A DNA stretch of 54,581 nucleotides from Planctomyces sp. GTDB taxonomy: Bacteria; Planctomycetota; Planctomycetia; Planctomycetales; Planctomycetaceae. The notes beneath the pieces are model-generated. The model was not told the origin of the DNA. It made no database searches and worked only from the letters and a program-made list of their open reading frames with translations. A program made the position numbers and the translations under genes. This document shows, in pieces, positions 44,563 through 53,346 of this stretch (position 1 is the first letter of the stretch; each line of letters begins with the position of its first letter). The stretch covers positions 1 through 54,581 of the forward strand of contig SYJG01000283.1 of the NCBI GenBank assembly GCA_005798445.1, read 5' to 3'.

Positions 44563-44779
44563 GTCTTACTTCGACCGCTTCTATTCGATGCAGCTCGGCC
44601 GGCTGAAGGGAGCGAAGCACATCGTCATCCGGCTGCCGTGGTCGGCCTATGATTTCGCCGGACTCGTTTGGATCGACGACGTCGGACCGTTCGCGTCGAT
44701 CGTCTGGACCGGCGAGGACATTCCGGCGGAAAACGACATGAGCGAGGAACTCGAAGCCCACGAGTTTGTGTTGGCGTAG
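44563..44779 (+). pseudogene. Orphan 3' end of a second radical SAM gene
   Basis: Encodes YFDRFYSMQLGR and continues to SEELEAHEFVLA and a stop. It matches the last ~70 codons of the radical SAM gene at 35890-37890, with substitutions (for example GRLKGAKHIVIRLPWSAYDF against GRPKGAKHIVIRLPWSARES). No radical SAM core precedes it; the sequence upstream is direct-repeat copy 3. It is the relic of a paralogue truncated by rearrangement. Confidence 0.85.
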
Positions 44780-44875
44780 TGTCGGGCACCTCGGCTGGCT
44801 AGTTTTTCGTCTGCGACTTGTAACCCGAAGCGTTAGTTTTGAAGCTGCGCTTTGGTTGATGTTGAAACTGCTCCC

Positions 44876-44977
44876 CACCGACCCGTGTCGGTGGAAGCCG
44901 TGATTGACCACTAATACGACGAGGACGGAAAGACTTGGCCCCCAATGAGCTCGTCTCGGTGGAGCCGTGATTGGCAA
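44876..44977 (-). repeat. ~100-bp bipartite palindromic element, copy 2 (inverted)
   Basis: Read on the minus strand: ATCACGGCTCCACCGAGACG, then a linker with TTAGTGGTCAATCACGGCTT and CCACCGACACGGGTCGGTGG. This is the same two-part arrangement as the copies at 3124-3220 and 44996-45094, in opposite orientation. Confidence 0.8.
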
Positions 44978-44995
44978 CTCGAACGCCCGTGAAGA

Positions 44996-45094
44996 TCATC
45001 GCTCCACCGAGACAAGCTCGGCGGGGGCGGAAACACTCAAACCAGGTCGTTTCTAGCCGCCAATCATCGTTCCACCGACACGAGGTCGGTGGGG
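44996..45094 (+). repeat. ~100-bp bipartite palindromic element, copy 3
   Basis: CGCTCCACCGAGACAAGCTC at 45000, a linker containing TTCTAGCCGCCAATCATCG, and TTCCACCGACACGAGGTCGG followed by TGG. It faces the inverted copy 20 bp away and ends about 30 bp before the ECF sigma gene, so it lies in that gene's promoter/leader region. Confidence 0.82.
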
Positions 45095-45123
45095 ACGTGA
45101 GAAGCAACAGGTGGGATCGGGCC

Positions 45124-45711
45124 ATGTCCGCAGAGACCTCAACGAGCTTGTTGGATCGCGTGCGCAATCGCGGCGATGCGGCGTCGTGGCAGACGTTGGT
45201 CGAGATTTACACGCCGCTGATTCGCGGCTGGCTCCATCGGAATTCGGGGCTCGACCAAGACTCCGACGACGTGATTCAAGAGGTGCTGACCGTTGTCGTA
45301 CGCCGGATCGCCGAGTTTCATCGCGAGCCGCATGTGGGAGCGTTTCGAGCGTGGCTGCGGAACATCACGGTCAATTGCCTGCGAGACTCCTGGAAGGCTC
45401 GCAAGCGACGTCCGTCGGCCGAGGCGGATCGGCAAATCGAAGACATGTTGCAGCAACTGGCCGATCCGGGCAGCGGGTTGAGTCACGTCTGGGACGCGGA
45501 ACATGATCGGCATGTCACGCAGAGGCTGCTCGAATTGATCCGGGGGGAGTTTGCCGAGAAAACCTGGCTGGCGTTTCAACGATTCGCCTTGGCGGACGAA
45601 CCTGCGGAATCCGTGGCGGCCGATTTGGGGATGACCGTCAACGCCGTTTTCATCGCCAAATCGAGGGTGCTCGCCGCTTTGCGACGCGAGGGAGCGGGAT
45701 TGCTGGACTGA
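45124..45711 (+). CDS. ECF-type RNA polymerase sigma factor
   Basis: A 195-residue protein with sigma-70 region 2 (WQTLVEIYTPLIRGWLHRN, then DSDDVIQEVLTVVVRRIAEF; residues about 20-85) and region 4 with a helix-turn-helix (FALADEPAESVAADLGMTVN, VFIAKSRVLAAL; about 150-190). The short linker means regions 1 and 3 are absent, as in ECF factors. The ATG at 45124 gives the expected N-terminus; the open frame upstream runs through the palindromic repeat. The neighbouring kinase carries a zinc-finger-like segment that could act as its anti-sigma element. ECF-kinase pairs are known in planctomycetes. Confidence 0.9.
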   Translation: MSAETSTSLLDRVRNRGDAASWQTLVEIYTPLIRGWLHRNSGLDQDSDDVIQEVLTVVVRRIAEFHREPHVGAFRAWLRNITVNCLRDSWKARKRRPSAEADRQIEDMLQQLADPGSGLSHVWDAEHDRHVTQRLLELIRGEFAEKTWLAFQRFALADEPAESVAADLGMTVNAVFIAKSRVLAALRREGAGLLD

Positions 45712-45735
45712 TGGATCGAGAGTCCTCATTTTTCA

Positions 45736-45795
45736 CCCTCCATCTTTTGCCATCTCTTCCGGAAAGTCGGTCAGAGGACGGCAAAAGATGGAGGG
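45736..45795. repeat. Perfect 16-bp inverted repeat between sigma factor and kinase genes
   Basis: CCCTCCATCTTTTGCC at 45736-45751 is exactly complementary to 45780-45795, with a 28-base loop. There is no T-tract after the stem. In the sigma-kinase transcript it would form a stable hairpin that could set the ratio of the two products. Confidence 0.75.
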
Positions 45796-45872
45796 CGGAA
45801 ATTGGAGGACATGACAAACTCCAGTGAGTGTGAAAGGTTTAGCAGACGAGAGACATTCCCTTTTGAGTCATC

Positions 45873-48005
45873 ATGAACATGCCTGCCAACGCTGTCCCTC
45901 GAAACCCAGATCGCTCGGATCAACGGCATCCGACCACCGAGCAATTGCGGGCGTTCGGACTGGGGCAACTGAGCGAGGCAGAAGGGGCGCTCGTCGAACA
46001 ACATGTCGAAACGTGCGACGCCTGTTGCCGCGTGCTGAGTGACGTCCCCGACGACACGGTCTTGGCGAAATTCAAAAACTGCGACACTGTCACTCATCAA
46101 GGACCGACGCAGGAATCGCCCATCGAGTCGGAGACCGCTCGCGGGCAGATTCCATTGGCGCTGCAGGAGCACCCGCGTTATCGCGTTCTCAAAATGCTCG
46201 GTCGAGGCGGCATGGGAGTTGTCTACAAGGCCGAGCATCGGCTGATGGAGCGGCCAGTCGCGTTGAAGGTCATCAGTCGGAGATTGATGGCCAATCCGCT
46301 GGCTATCGAACGCTTTCAGCGAGAAGTGCGAGCGGCGGCGCGGCTGACGCACTCGAATATCGTCGTCGCTCACGATGCCGAGCAGGCGGGCGAGCTACAT
46401 TTTCTCGTGATGGAGTTCGTGGATGGCGTCAGCTTGGCTCAGTACGTCGAACGCAAAGGACCGTTGCCGCCGGCGACCGCGAGCTTGTTCATTCGGCAGG
46501 CGGCCCTGGGGCTGCAACATGCGGCGCATCAGGGGATGGTTCATCGCGACATCAAGCCGCAGAACTTGATGCTGACGCGCAAGGGTCAGATCAAGATTCT
46601 CGACTTTGGGCTGGCTCGATTTGCACGTGAAGAGTCGTCTTCCGATCCCATCAACTCGGATCGCCTCACGGACAGCATCGCAGCGGACGCAGGTTTGACC
46701 GAGATCGGCATGATCGTCGGGACGCCGGACTACATGGCTCCCGAACAAGCCTCGGACTCCAGCAAGGCGGACATTCGAGCGGATATCTACAGCCTGGGCT
46801 GCACGCTGTATTTTTTGCTGAGCGGACAAGCTCCGTTCGCCGGAGATTCGATCACCCGGACGCTGAAGTCTCATGCCGATCGTCAGCCCCGCGCGCTGCG
46901 GCAACTGCGAAACGACCTGCCTCCCGAACTGCTTCGCATCGTCGAGCGGATGATGGCCAAAGACCCGGCGGCTCGATTTCAGTCCCCGGTCGTTCTGGCA
47001 AAGGCCCTGGCTCCGCTGGCCGTCGGCGGATTGGCCGCGGCGGGAACTTTCGAATCCATTTCCAAGCGGTCTCTGCCGACACTCCCAAAAACGGTACGCA
47101 CTGAATCAGATGAGCCGCCGACGACCATCCAGCTTGTTCGACGTGGACACTGGGCGACCATTCGCAACCGAGGGATGTACGAGTTCCGAAAATACTTTCG
47201 GTTACAACACCGCCGCGTGATCGCGGTCGTGGGCGTCATCTTGGCGACGATCGCGACTACGGCGTTCCTGGCGGATCGATTCGGCCCCAGTGTCGTTTCG
47301 GCTCCGCAGTCTTCGCCAGACTCTCCACGGACAGATCCGCTGCGTCCTGCGTTGCCGTCCGCTCGTCCCGCTCCGAGGAATTCCTCGGCCAACATTGAGC
47401 CGACCGCAATGCCTGCCAGCCCATCGGCAGTCTCGGCGGTTCAAAAGCCGATCGCGTTCCTGGTCACTCTGAGCGAATTCTACCTGGAAGATTTTCAGGC
47501 GTTGCGTCGTGAGTTCGACGCGCGGGGCATCCCCGTGGTCCTGGTCTCTTCGCAGCGCGGCTGGGCCACTCCCAAAGGGAGCGAGGTCGGTGGCGAGCAC
47601 GACGCCTGGGTGGACCTAGCGATCGCCGACATTCGACCCGGACAGTTTGATGCCATCGTCATCATCCCGGCCGGCCAATCCGAATTCGTGAGCGACGCCG
47701 CGTTTCGTGAACTGACTCTGCAACGTCTTCGCGAGCAGTACGACCGCGGAACTTGCCTGGCGACCATCGGCAACTCGGTCATCCTGCTGGCCGAGTACGG
47801 CTTCCTGAACGGCCAAAAGGCCATCGCTCAGGACTGGATCCGCAACCAGGAACGGATCAAGAAACTCAACGTGAATTGGACCACCTCCGAACGAGTGGTT
47901 TCCAGCGGAAAGCAGGGCCGACTCATCACGGCCCACGACTTCAACAATGCTCCCGAACTGGTTGATCGAATTCTGAAGACGATCAAAAATCAGAAGAATC
48001 CCTGA
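45873..48005 (+). CDS. Membrane Ser/Thr protein kinase with C-terminal DJ-1/PfpI-like domain
   Basis: A 710-residue protein. Residues 15-60 resemble an anti-sigma zinc finger (H44-x3-C48-x2-C51). The kinase domain (about 99-375) is complete: GRGGMG loop, K132 in VALKV, HRDIKPQN (D226), DFG (D244), GTPDYMAPEQ. A proline-rich linker and one transmembrane helix (VIAVVGVILATIATTAF, about 447-467) follow. A DJ-1/PfpI-like domain (about 525-705; IAFLVTLSEFYLEDF to GRLITAHDFNNAP) would lie outside the cytoplasm. At the nucleophile elbow, where the neighbour has ALCHGVS, it reads ATIGNSV, so the Cys is replaced by Gly and the domain is probably a binding module. The ribosome site is weak; ATG 45879 is an alternative start. 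Confidence 0.9.
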   Translation: MNMPANAVPRNPDRSDQRHPTTEQLRAFGLGQLSEAEGALVEQHVETCDACCRVLSDVPDDTVLAKFKNCDTVTHQGPTQESPIESETARGQIPLALQEHPRYRVLKMLGRGGMGVVYKAEHRLMERPVALKVISRRLMANPLAIERFQREVRAAARLTHSNIVVAHDAEQAGELHFLVMEFVDGVSLAQYVERKGPLPPATASLFIRQAALGLQHAAHQGMVHRDIKPQNLMLTRKGQIKILDFGLARFAREESSSDPINSDRLTDSIAADAGLTEIGMIVGTPDYMAPEQASDSSKADIRADIYSLGCTLYFLLSGQAPFAGDSITRTLKSHADRQPRALRQLRNDLPPELLRIVERMMAKDPAARFQSPVVLAKALAPLAVGGLAAAGTFESISKRSLPTLPKTVRTESDEPPTTIQLVRRGHWATIRNRGMYEFRKYFRLQHRRVIAVVGVILATIATTAFLADRFGPSVVSAPQSSPDSPRTDPLRPALPSARPAPRNSSANIEPTAMPASPSAVSAVQKPIAFLVTLSEFYLEDFQALRREFDARGIPVVLVSSQRGWATPKGSEVGGEHDAWVDLAIADIRPGQFDAIVIIPAGQSEFVSDAAFRELTLQRLREQYDRGTCLATIGNSVILLAEYGFLNGQKAIAQDWIRNQERIKKLNVNWTTSERVVSSGKQGRLITAHDFNNAPELVDRILKTIKNQKNP

Positions 48006-48082
48006 AAGGTAGCCGCCACCGCCGCCATTTCTCTTGGACATCACTTCCTTGCGGGCCACGCAAGAAACCAAGGGGAAACATC

Positions 48083-51000
48083 ATGGCGATGAAACATCGG
48101 GCAAGCGGCTTGGGAAATCGGCGGCTGGGAAATCGGCTGCAAGGCGGAGTTCTTGGAATCCTCGGCGACCTCTGGCGAGCCGCGGGATTTGGTATCGGCC
48201 GGTCGCGACGACGACACAGCCGCGATGGCTTCGGGCATGTCGAGAATCTTGAAGCGCGGCAGGTCATGTCGGCCACGCCGATGCAGATCGGGATGAACCT
48301 CGATCAGGTCGTCGATTACGTTCCCAACTGGATGTTTACGGACGTGTTTCAGTCGTCGCGGCCGTGGGTCAGCCATTCGTTCAACACCGTCACGCAGGCG
48401 TCCGACTTCAACGGCGGAGCGTTCATCCCCGTGCAGACCGATGCCAACGGCTGGCCGACGCAACTCGCGACGTGGACCAATGCGCACGGGCACTTGATGC
48501 AGCAGCGGCTCGGCACGTTGATGTTTCGCGAACTCAACGGGCAGTACCCGGCCGGAACATATCGGGTCGAGTGGGACGGGACCGGCGATGTCGTCTTCAG
48601 CTTCGATGCGCGAGAGACTTCGCGTGGTCGCACGGCGGACGGGCACAACTTCGCTTTGCTCAATGTCACCCCGGGGAGCGGCGGGATTTATCTTGGCATC
48701 AACTCGATGAGTTCGAGCGATCCGATCCGCGACATCCACATCTGGATGCCGGACTACAACGGGCAGAGTTTTGTTGGCCAGCGCTGGACTCCGGGAGCGG
48801 ACTTCTCGCCGTTCCATCCGCTCTACAAGGAGCGGATCGACGACTTCGGCATCATCCGGTTCATGCAGACGCAAGAGACGAACACGTCGGACATTCGGAC
48901 GTGGGCCGATCGCCGTGACGCGAGCGACTCGCGACAGAGCAGCAGCAGCGGTTTCGCCAATGGCATCTCGGTCGAGCACATGGTGCAGCTTGCGAACGAA
49001 CTCGACGCCGATCCGTGGTTCAACATGCCGCACATGGCCGACGACACGTTCGTCCGCAACTTCGCGACGTATGTTCGCGACAATCTCGAACCGGGGCTGA
49101 CCGCCTACGTCGAATGGTCGAATGAAATCTGGAACTTCGCGCCGGGCTTCGAGGGGTATTACTGGATCGCGGACCAGACGCGCCTGCCGGAGAACGCTGG
49201 GATGACGCACTGGCAGATCGCCGGGCGCGAGACGGCTCGCGACATGAATGTTTGGAGCGACGTCTTCGCCGGGCAGACTGACCGCATCGTGCGAGTCGCA
49301 GGCGGATGGGCAGTCAACCCGTGGGTCACGGAACGAGTCATCGAGAACATGGGAGGCTCGTTCGACGCGATCGCGATCGCTCCGTACTTTGGGCCGAGCG
49401 ACACGCAGCGAGCCTCGTACTCGGCAACGACGACGGTCGATCAAGTGCTCAACGACATGCGAGGCAACATCGCGTTCTCGGCTCAGATGTCGCTCAATCA
49501 TCAGCGGCTCGCAGACGATTACTCGACGCGGCTTGGCCGAGACATCCAAGTGCTGGCCTACGAAGGGGGCCAGCATCTCGACGGTCGCGGAGCCTCGTAC
49601 CAGAACGTTTTCTACCAGGCGACACGCGACCCGCGAATGGCGGACGTCACTCGCGACTACTTGCGGATGCAGAACGCGACGGGGCTGGACGCCTACGTCC
49701 ACTACAAGCTGACCGATCGCGACATGGCGACGCAGTACGGCCTGTTCGGCGTCCTGTTCGCTCAGAACCAGCCGACCAGCGAGGCTCACGTTTATCGTGC
49801 GTTGCTCGAAGCGGATGCCGGGACGCTGTTCACCTCAACGCCGACGCTCGTGACGCTCAACGCGGCCGATCCGCAAGCTCACGAAGCGGGACTCGGAGTC
49901 GCGACGTTTCGAGTCACTCGCGGCGGCGATCTGTCGCAACCGTTGACGGTCAATTACTCGGTCAGCGGCAACGCGATCGCGGGGGCCGACTACAACGCCC
50001 TGAGCGGCACGGTCACGTTCCCGGCCAACGAGAACACGGCCTTCATCACCGTCACGCCTCGCAACGATGCGACCATCGAATCCAGCGAGACCGTCACCGT
50101 CACGCTGCAACCGGGAGCCGGTTACTCGCTCATCAGCTCGGCAGCATCAACCGGCAATGTGAGCATCGTCAGCGACGACCTCCCCGCGAATCAGGCGACC
50201 ATCAACATCGTCGCCTCCGATCCAAACGCCTCCGAAGCGGGTCGCGATCCCGGCGTCTTCACGGTCACACGCTCCGGCAACACGACCGGCTCGACGACGG
50301 TGTATTTGACGAACGGACTCCAGACCGCGCAGGCCGCCGACTACGACTCGATCCCGCTGAGCGTCACGTTCGCGGCAGGACAGACAACGGTCACGCTGAC
50401 CGTGCGGCCCGTCGATGACACGACCGTCGAAAACACCGAGAGCGTGATCCTGAGCATCAACCCGACGCTGACCTATCGGCTTGGCCCGAATACGGCGGCT
50501 CGTGTGAACATCACCGACAACGACGCCGCTCCGCCCCCCGTCACGCCGATCATCACTGTCGCCGCGACCGACTCGGCCGCTGCGGAAGTCGGCAACAACA
50601 ATGGCGTCTTCACGCTGACTCGCACCGGCAACCTCAACAACACGCTCGTCGTGCGGTACACGGCCAACGGCACCGCGACCGCCGGGCAGGACTTCGCTCC
50701 GCTGAGCGGCTTCGCGTACTTCGCCTACGGTCAGGCGACCACGACCGTCACCGTCTACCCGTATGACGACCGGATCGTCGAAGCGGTCGAGACCGTGACG
50801 CTCAACCTGACCGACGGCGATGCGTATGACCTCGGCGCGACTCGCTCCGCAACGGTCAACATCACCAGCGACGATGTCGCGACCGCGCTGCCGACCGTGA
50901 CGCTCGCCGTGACCGATGCAAACGCCGCCGAACTCAACCGCGATGTCGGCCTGTTCCGAGTCACGCGCACCGGCTCGACCACCGCCTCGCTGACCGTGAA

Positions 51001-53266
51001 TTATTCTGTTGGCGGGACAGCCACGAACGGCTCGGACTACGACAACCTGAGCGGCTCTGTCGTCATTCCCGCCGGAGCGACGTTCGCCACGATCACAATG
51101 CGACCGATCGACGACACGGCCGTCGAGTCGAACGAGACCGTCACGCTGACCCTCAGCACGAACGCGGCCTACAACCTTGGCACCGCTCGCACCGCAACGG
51201 CGACGATCGTCAGCGATGACGTCGCTCCGGTGCTCCCGACGATCACGCTGGCGACGACCGACGCAACTGCCGCCGAAGCCAATCGTGAAACCGGCACGTT
51301 CACCGTCACTCGCACCGGCGCGACAACCAACTCGCTCGTCGTGAACTACTCCGTGAGTGGCTCTGCAACGAACGGCACCGACATCGACAACCTCACCGGC
51401 AACGTGACGATCGAAGTGGGACAGACCTCGGCGACGATTACCGTTCGACCAGTCGATGACACGGCCGTCGATGCCGACGAGACCGTGACCGTCACTCTCT
51501 CGGCCAACGCGGCCTACACGCTCGGCACAACGACGGCCGGAACGGTCACGATCGCTGACAACGACGTCCCGGCCGCCACGCCGCTGCCGGTGCTGATCGT
51601 CATCGCCAACAACGACTTCTACTACACCGAGTACTCGCTGCCACGAGCGGCTCTCGAAGCGGCCGGCATCCCGGTTGTTGTCGGTGCAGGAACTCGGACG
51701 TTGTCCGTCCCGCACGCGAACACCGGCTACACGAGCGGCAACGGAGCGGTCATGCCGGACATCGCACTGGCCAACGCACGGGCTTCAGATTACTCGGCCA
51801 TCGTCTTCGCCGGTGGCTGGGGAGCGGCCCAATATCAGTTCGCCTTCCCCGGCACCTACAACAACGCGGCGTACAACGGCACGCCCGCGATCCGCGACGC
51901 GGCCAACCGGCTCATCAACGAGTTCGTCGCTCAGGACAAGATCGTCACCGGCGTCTGTTACGGTTCCACCGTTTTGGCTTGGTCGCGAGTCAACGGCCAA
52001 AGCCTCCTGCAAGGCCGCGCCGCGACGACCGCCGAGTTCAACTCGCCGACCAACAACCTGCCCGAAGCGCTGCGATATCGCTGGCACTTGGAGACCAACG
52101 GCGCGACCGCCTTCACCGGCGGCGAACTGGGTCAACCGGTCTCTCGATTCGATGACGTGGTCGTCGATGGCCGCATCATCACCGGCGAGAATTTTGATTC
52201 CGGCCGCCTGCTGGGCGAGACGCTGGCCGACCGATTGCTCAACCGCAATCAGCCGACCACGACGCTCGCCGCGACCGATCCGACCGCCGCCGAAGCCAAT
52301 CGCGAAACCGGCACACTGACGGTGACTCGCACCGGCACGACCGCCGCCGCGATCGCCGTGAACTACACGCTCGGAGGGACCGCGACGAATGGCAGCGACT
52401 ACGACCAACTGCGCGGCACGGTCGTCATCCAACCCGGTCAGGCAACGGGAGCCATCACCGTGCGACCGGTCGATGACGCGACGTCGGATGCCAACGAGAC
52501 CGTCAGCGCGACGCTGTCAGCGAACTCGGCCTACGCTCTCGGAGCAGCGACCTCCGGCACCGTGACGATCGCCGACAACGACGCGCCGACACAAACTCCG
52601 CTGCCGGTCCTGATGGTCATCGCCAACCGAGACTTCTACTACCAGGAATACGCCGACCCACGAGCACAGTTCGAGGCCGCCGGCATCCCGGTCGTCGTGG
52701 CCGCCGGACGCCGAGAACTCTCGACCCCGCACGCGAACTCCGGTCAGGGGAGCAGCAGCGGCGAAGTCATGCCGGACCTGGCACTGTCTGACGTCAACGC
52801 CTCGAACTACTCCGCGATCGTCTTCGTCGGCGGTTGGGGAGCCAGCTCGTACCAGTACGCCTTCAACGGTACCTACAGCAACTCGGCCTACAACGGCACG
52901 GTCGCGATTCGTGACCGAGTCAATCAGCTCATCAACGACTTCGTGGCTCAGGAGAAACTGGTCACCGCGTTGTGCCACGGAGTCAGCATCCTGGCCTGGG
53001 CACGAGTCAACGGCCAAAGCCTGATCGCCGGACGCACGGTCAGCACCTACGGCGGCCAATCTCCTGCCAGCAACATTGCCGAAGCCCAACTCTCCCGCTG
53101 GCACAGCGATGTGAACGGCGCGACGGTCTTCACCAACGGCTCCGTCGGCAACACCGGCACGACCACCGACGACGTGGTCGTCGATGGCCGCATCATCACC
53201 GCCGAGAACTTCGATTCGGCCCGGCAGTTCGGCATCACGATCGCAAATCGCCTGCGGAATCCGTGA
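48083..53266 (+). CDS. LEPR-XLL exported protein: GH-A-like domain, six Calx-beta, two DJ-1/PfpI domains
   Basis: A 1,727-residue protein, ATG after AAGGGGAAACATC, 77 bp downstream of the kinase. LEARQVM at 56-62 is the LEPR-XLL-type signal. Residues about 70-585 look like a TIM-barrel glycoside hydrolase of clan GH-A type: YVEWSNEIWNF places a likely acid/base at E348, and VLAYEGGQHL a likely nucleophile at E494. Five Calx-beta domains follow (about 595-1160), then DJ-1/PfpI domain A (about 1168-1390, C1292 in GVCYGST), a sixth Calx-beta, and DJ-1 domain B (about 1510-1725, C1631 in ALCHGVS). The last two Calx-beta/DJ-1 units are a tandem duplication. Both DJ-1 copies keep the nucleophilic Cys. 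No RTX repeats. Substrate unknown. A terminator is at 53347. Confidence 0.9.
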   Translation: MAMKHRASGLGNRRLGNRLQGGVLGILGDLWRAAGFGIGRSRRRHSRDGFGHVENLEARQVMSATPMQIGMNLDQVVDYVPNWMFTDVFQSSRPWVSHSFNTVTQASDFNGGAFIPVQTDANGWPTQLATWTNAHGHLMQQRLGTLMFRELNGQYPAGTYRVEWDGTGDVVFSFDARETSRGRTADGHNFALLNVTPGSGGIYLGINSMSSSDPIRDIHIWMPDYNGQSFVGQRWTPGADFSPFHPLYKERIDDFGIIRFMQTQETNTSDIRTWADRRDASDSRQSSSSGFANGISVEHMVQLANELDADPWFNMPHMADDTFVRNFATYVRDNLEPGLTAYVEWSNEIWNFAPGFEGYYWIADQTRLPENAGMTHWQIAGRETARDMNVWSDVFAGQTDRIVRVAGGWAVNPWVTERVIENMGGSFDAIAIAPYFGPSDTQRASYSATTTVDQVLNDMRGNIAFSAQMSLNHQRLADDYSTRLGRDIQVLAYEGGQHLDGRGASYQNVFYQATRDPRMADVTRDYLRMQNATGLDAYVHYKLTDRDMATQYGLFGVLFAQNQPTSEAHVYRALLEADAGTLFTSTPTLVTLNAADPQAHEAGLGVATFRVTRGGDLSQPLTVNYSVSGNAIAGADYNALSGTVTFPANENTAFITVTPRNDATIESSETVTVTLQPGAGYSLISSAASTGNVSIVSDDLPANQATINIVASDPNASEAGRDPGVFTVTRSGNTTGSTTVYLTNGLQTAQAADYDSIPLSVTFAAGQTTVTLTVRPVDDTTVENTESVILSINPTLTYRLGPNTAARVNITDNDAAPPPVTPIITVAATDSAAAEVGNNNGVFTLTRTGNLNNTLVVRYTANGTATAGQDFAPLSGFAYFAYGQATTTVTVYPYDDRIVEAVETVTLNLTDGDAYDLGATRSATVNITSDDVATALPTVTLAVTDANAAELNRDVGLFRVTRTGSTTASLTVNYSVGGTATNGSDYDNLSGSVVIPAGATFATITMRPIDDTAVESNETVTLTLSTNAAYNLGTARTATATIVSDDVAPVLPTITLATTDATAAEANRETGTFTVTRTGATTNSLVVNYSVSGSATNGTDIDNLTGNVTIEVGQTSATITVRPVDDTAVDADETVTVTLSANAAYTLGTTTAGTVTIADNDVPAATPLPVLIVIANNDFYYTEYSLPRAALEAAGIPVVVGAGTRTLSVPHANTGYTSGNGAVMPDIALANARASDYSAIVFAGGWGAAQYQFAFPGTYNNAAYNGTPAIRDAANRLINEFVAQDKIVTGVCYGSTVLAWSRVNGQSLLQGRAATTAEFNSPTNNLPEALRYRWHLETNGATAFTGGELGQPVSRFDDVVVDGRIITGENFDSGRLLGETLADRLLNRNQPTTTLAATDPTAAEANRETGTLTVTRTGTTAAAIAVNYTLGGTATNGSDYDQLRGTVVIQPGQATGAITVRPVDDATSDANETVSATLSANSAYALGAATSGTVTIADNDAPTQTPLPVLMVIANRDFYYQEYADPRAQFEAAGIPVVVAAGRRELSTPHANSGQGSSSGEVMPDLALSDVNASNYSAIVFVGGWGASSYQYAFNGTYSNSAYNGTVAIRDRVNQLINDFVAQEKLVTALCHGVSILAWARVNGQSLIAGRTVSTYGGQSPASNIAEAQLSRWHSDVNGATVFTNGSVGNTGTTTDDVVVDGRIITAENFDSARQFGITIANRLRNP
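51235..53263 (+). repeat. Tandem Calx-beta + DJ-1/PfpI duplication
   Basis: Two consecutive units, each a Calx-beta (ATDATAAEANRETGTFTVTR / ATDPTAAEANRETGTLTVTR) and a DJ-1/PfpI domain (LPVLIVIANNDFYYTEY / LPVLMVIANRDFYYQEY). Order and spacing are the same, and both end near DDVVVDGRIIT. One duplication of the pair explains both. Confidence 0.85.
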
Positions 53267-53284
53267 TCGCAAATCGTCACTACC

Positions 53285-53341
53285 GCGAGGGTCCACCAGT
53301 TGCCCGCTGAGACCCTCGCCGCAGGCTCGCGTTGAGCCTGC
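53285..53341. repeat. Two hairpins in the 3' untranslated region
   Basis: GCGAGGGTC at 53285-53293 pairs with GACCCTCGC at 53311-53319; GCAGGCTC at 53321-53328 pairs with GAGCCTGC at 53334-53341. They precede the terminator at 53347. Confidence 0.65.
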
Positions 53342-53346
53342 GAGAG

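Noticed and set aside
44393-44977. A 194-codon minus-strand frame across the cassette edge
   Set aside because: Most of it is antisense to the radical SAM fragment and palindromic repeats; only its end matches the direct repeat.
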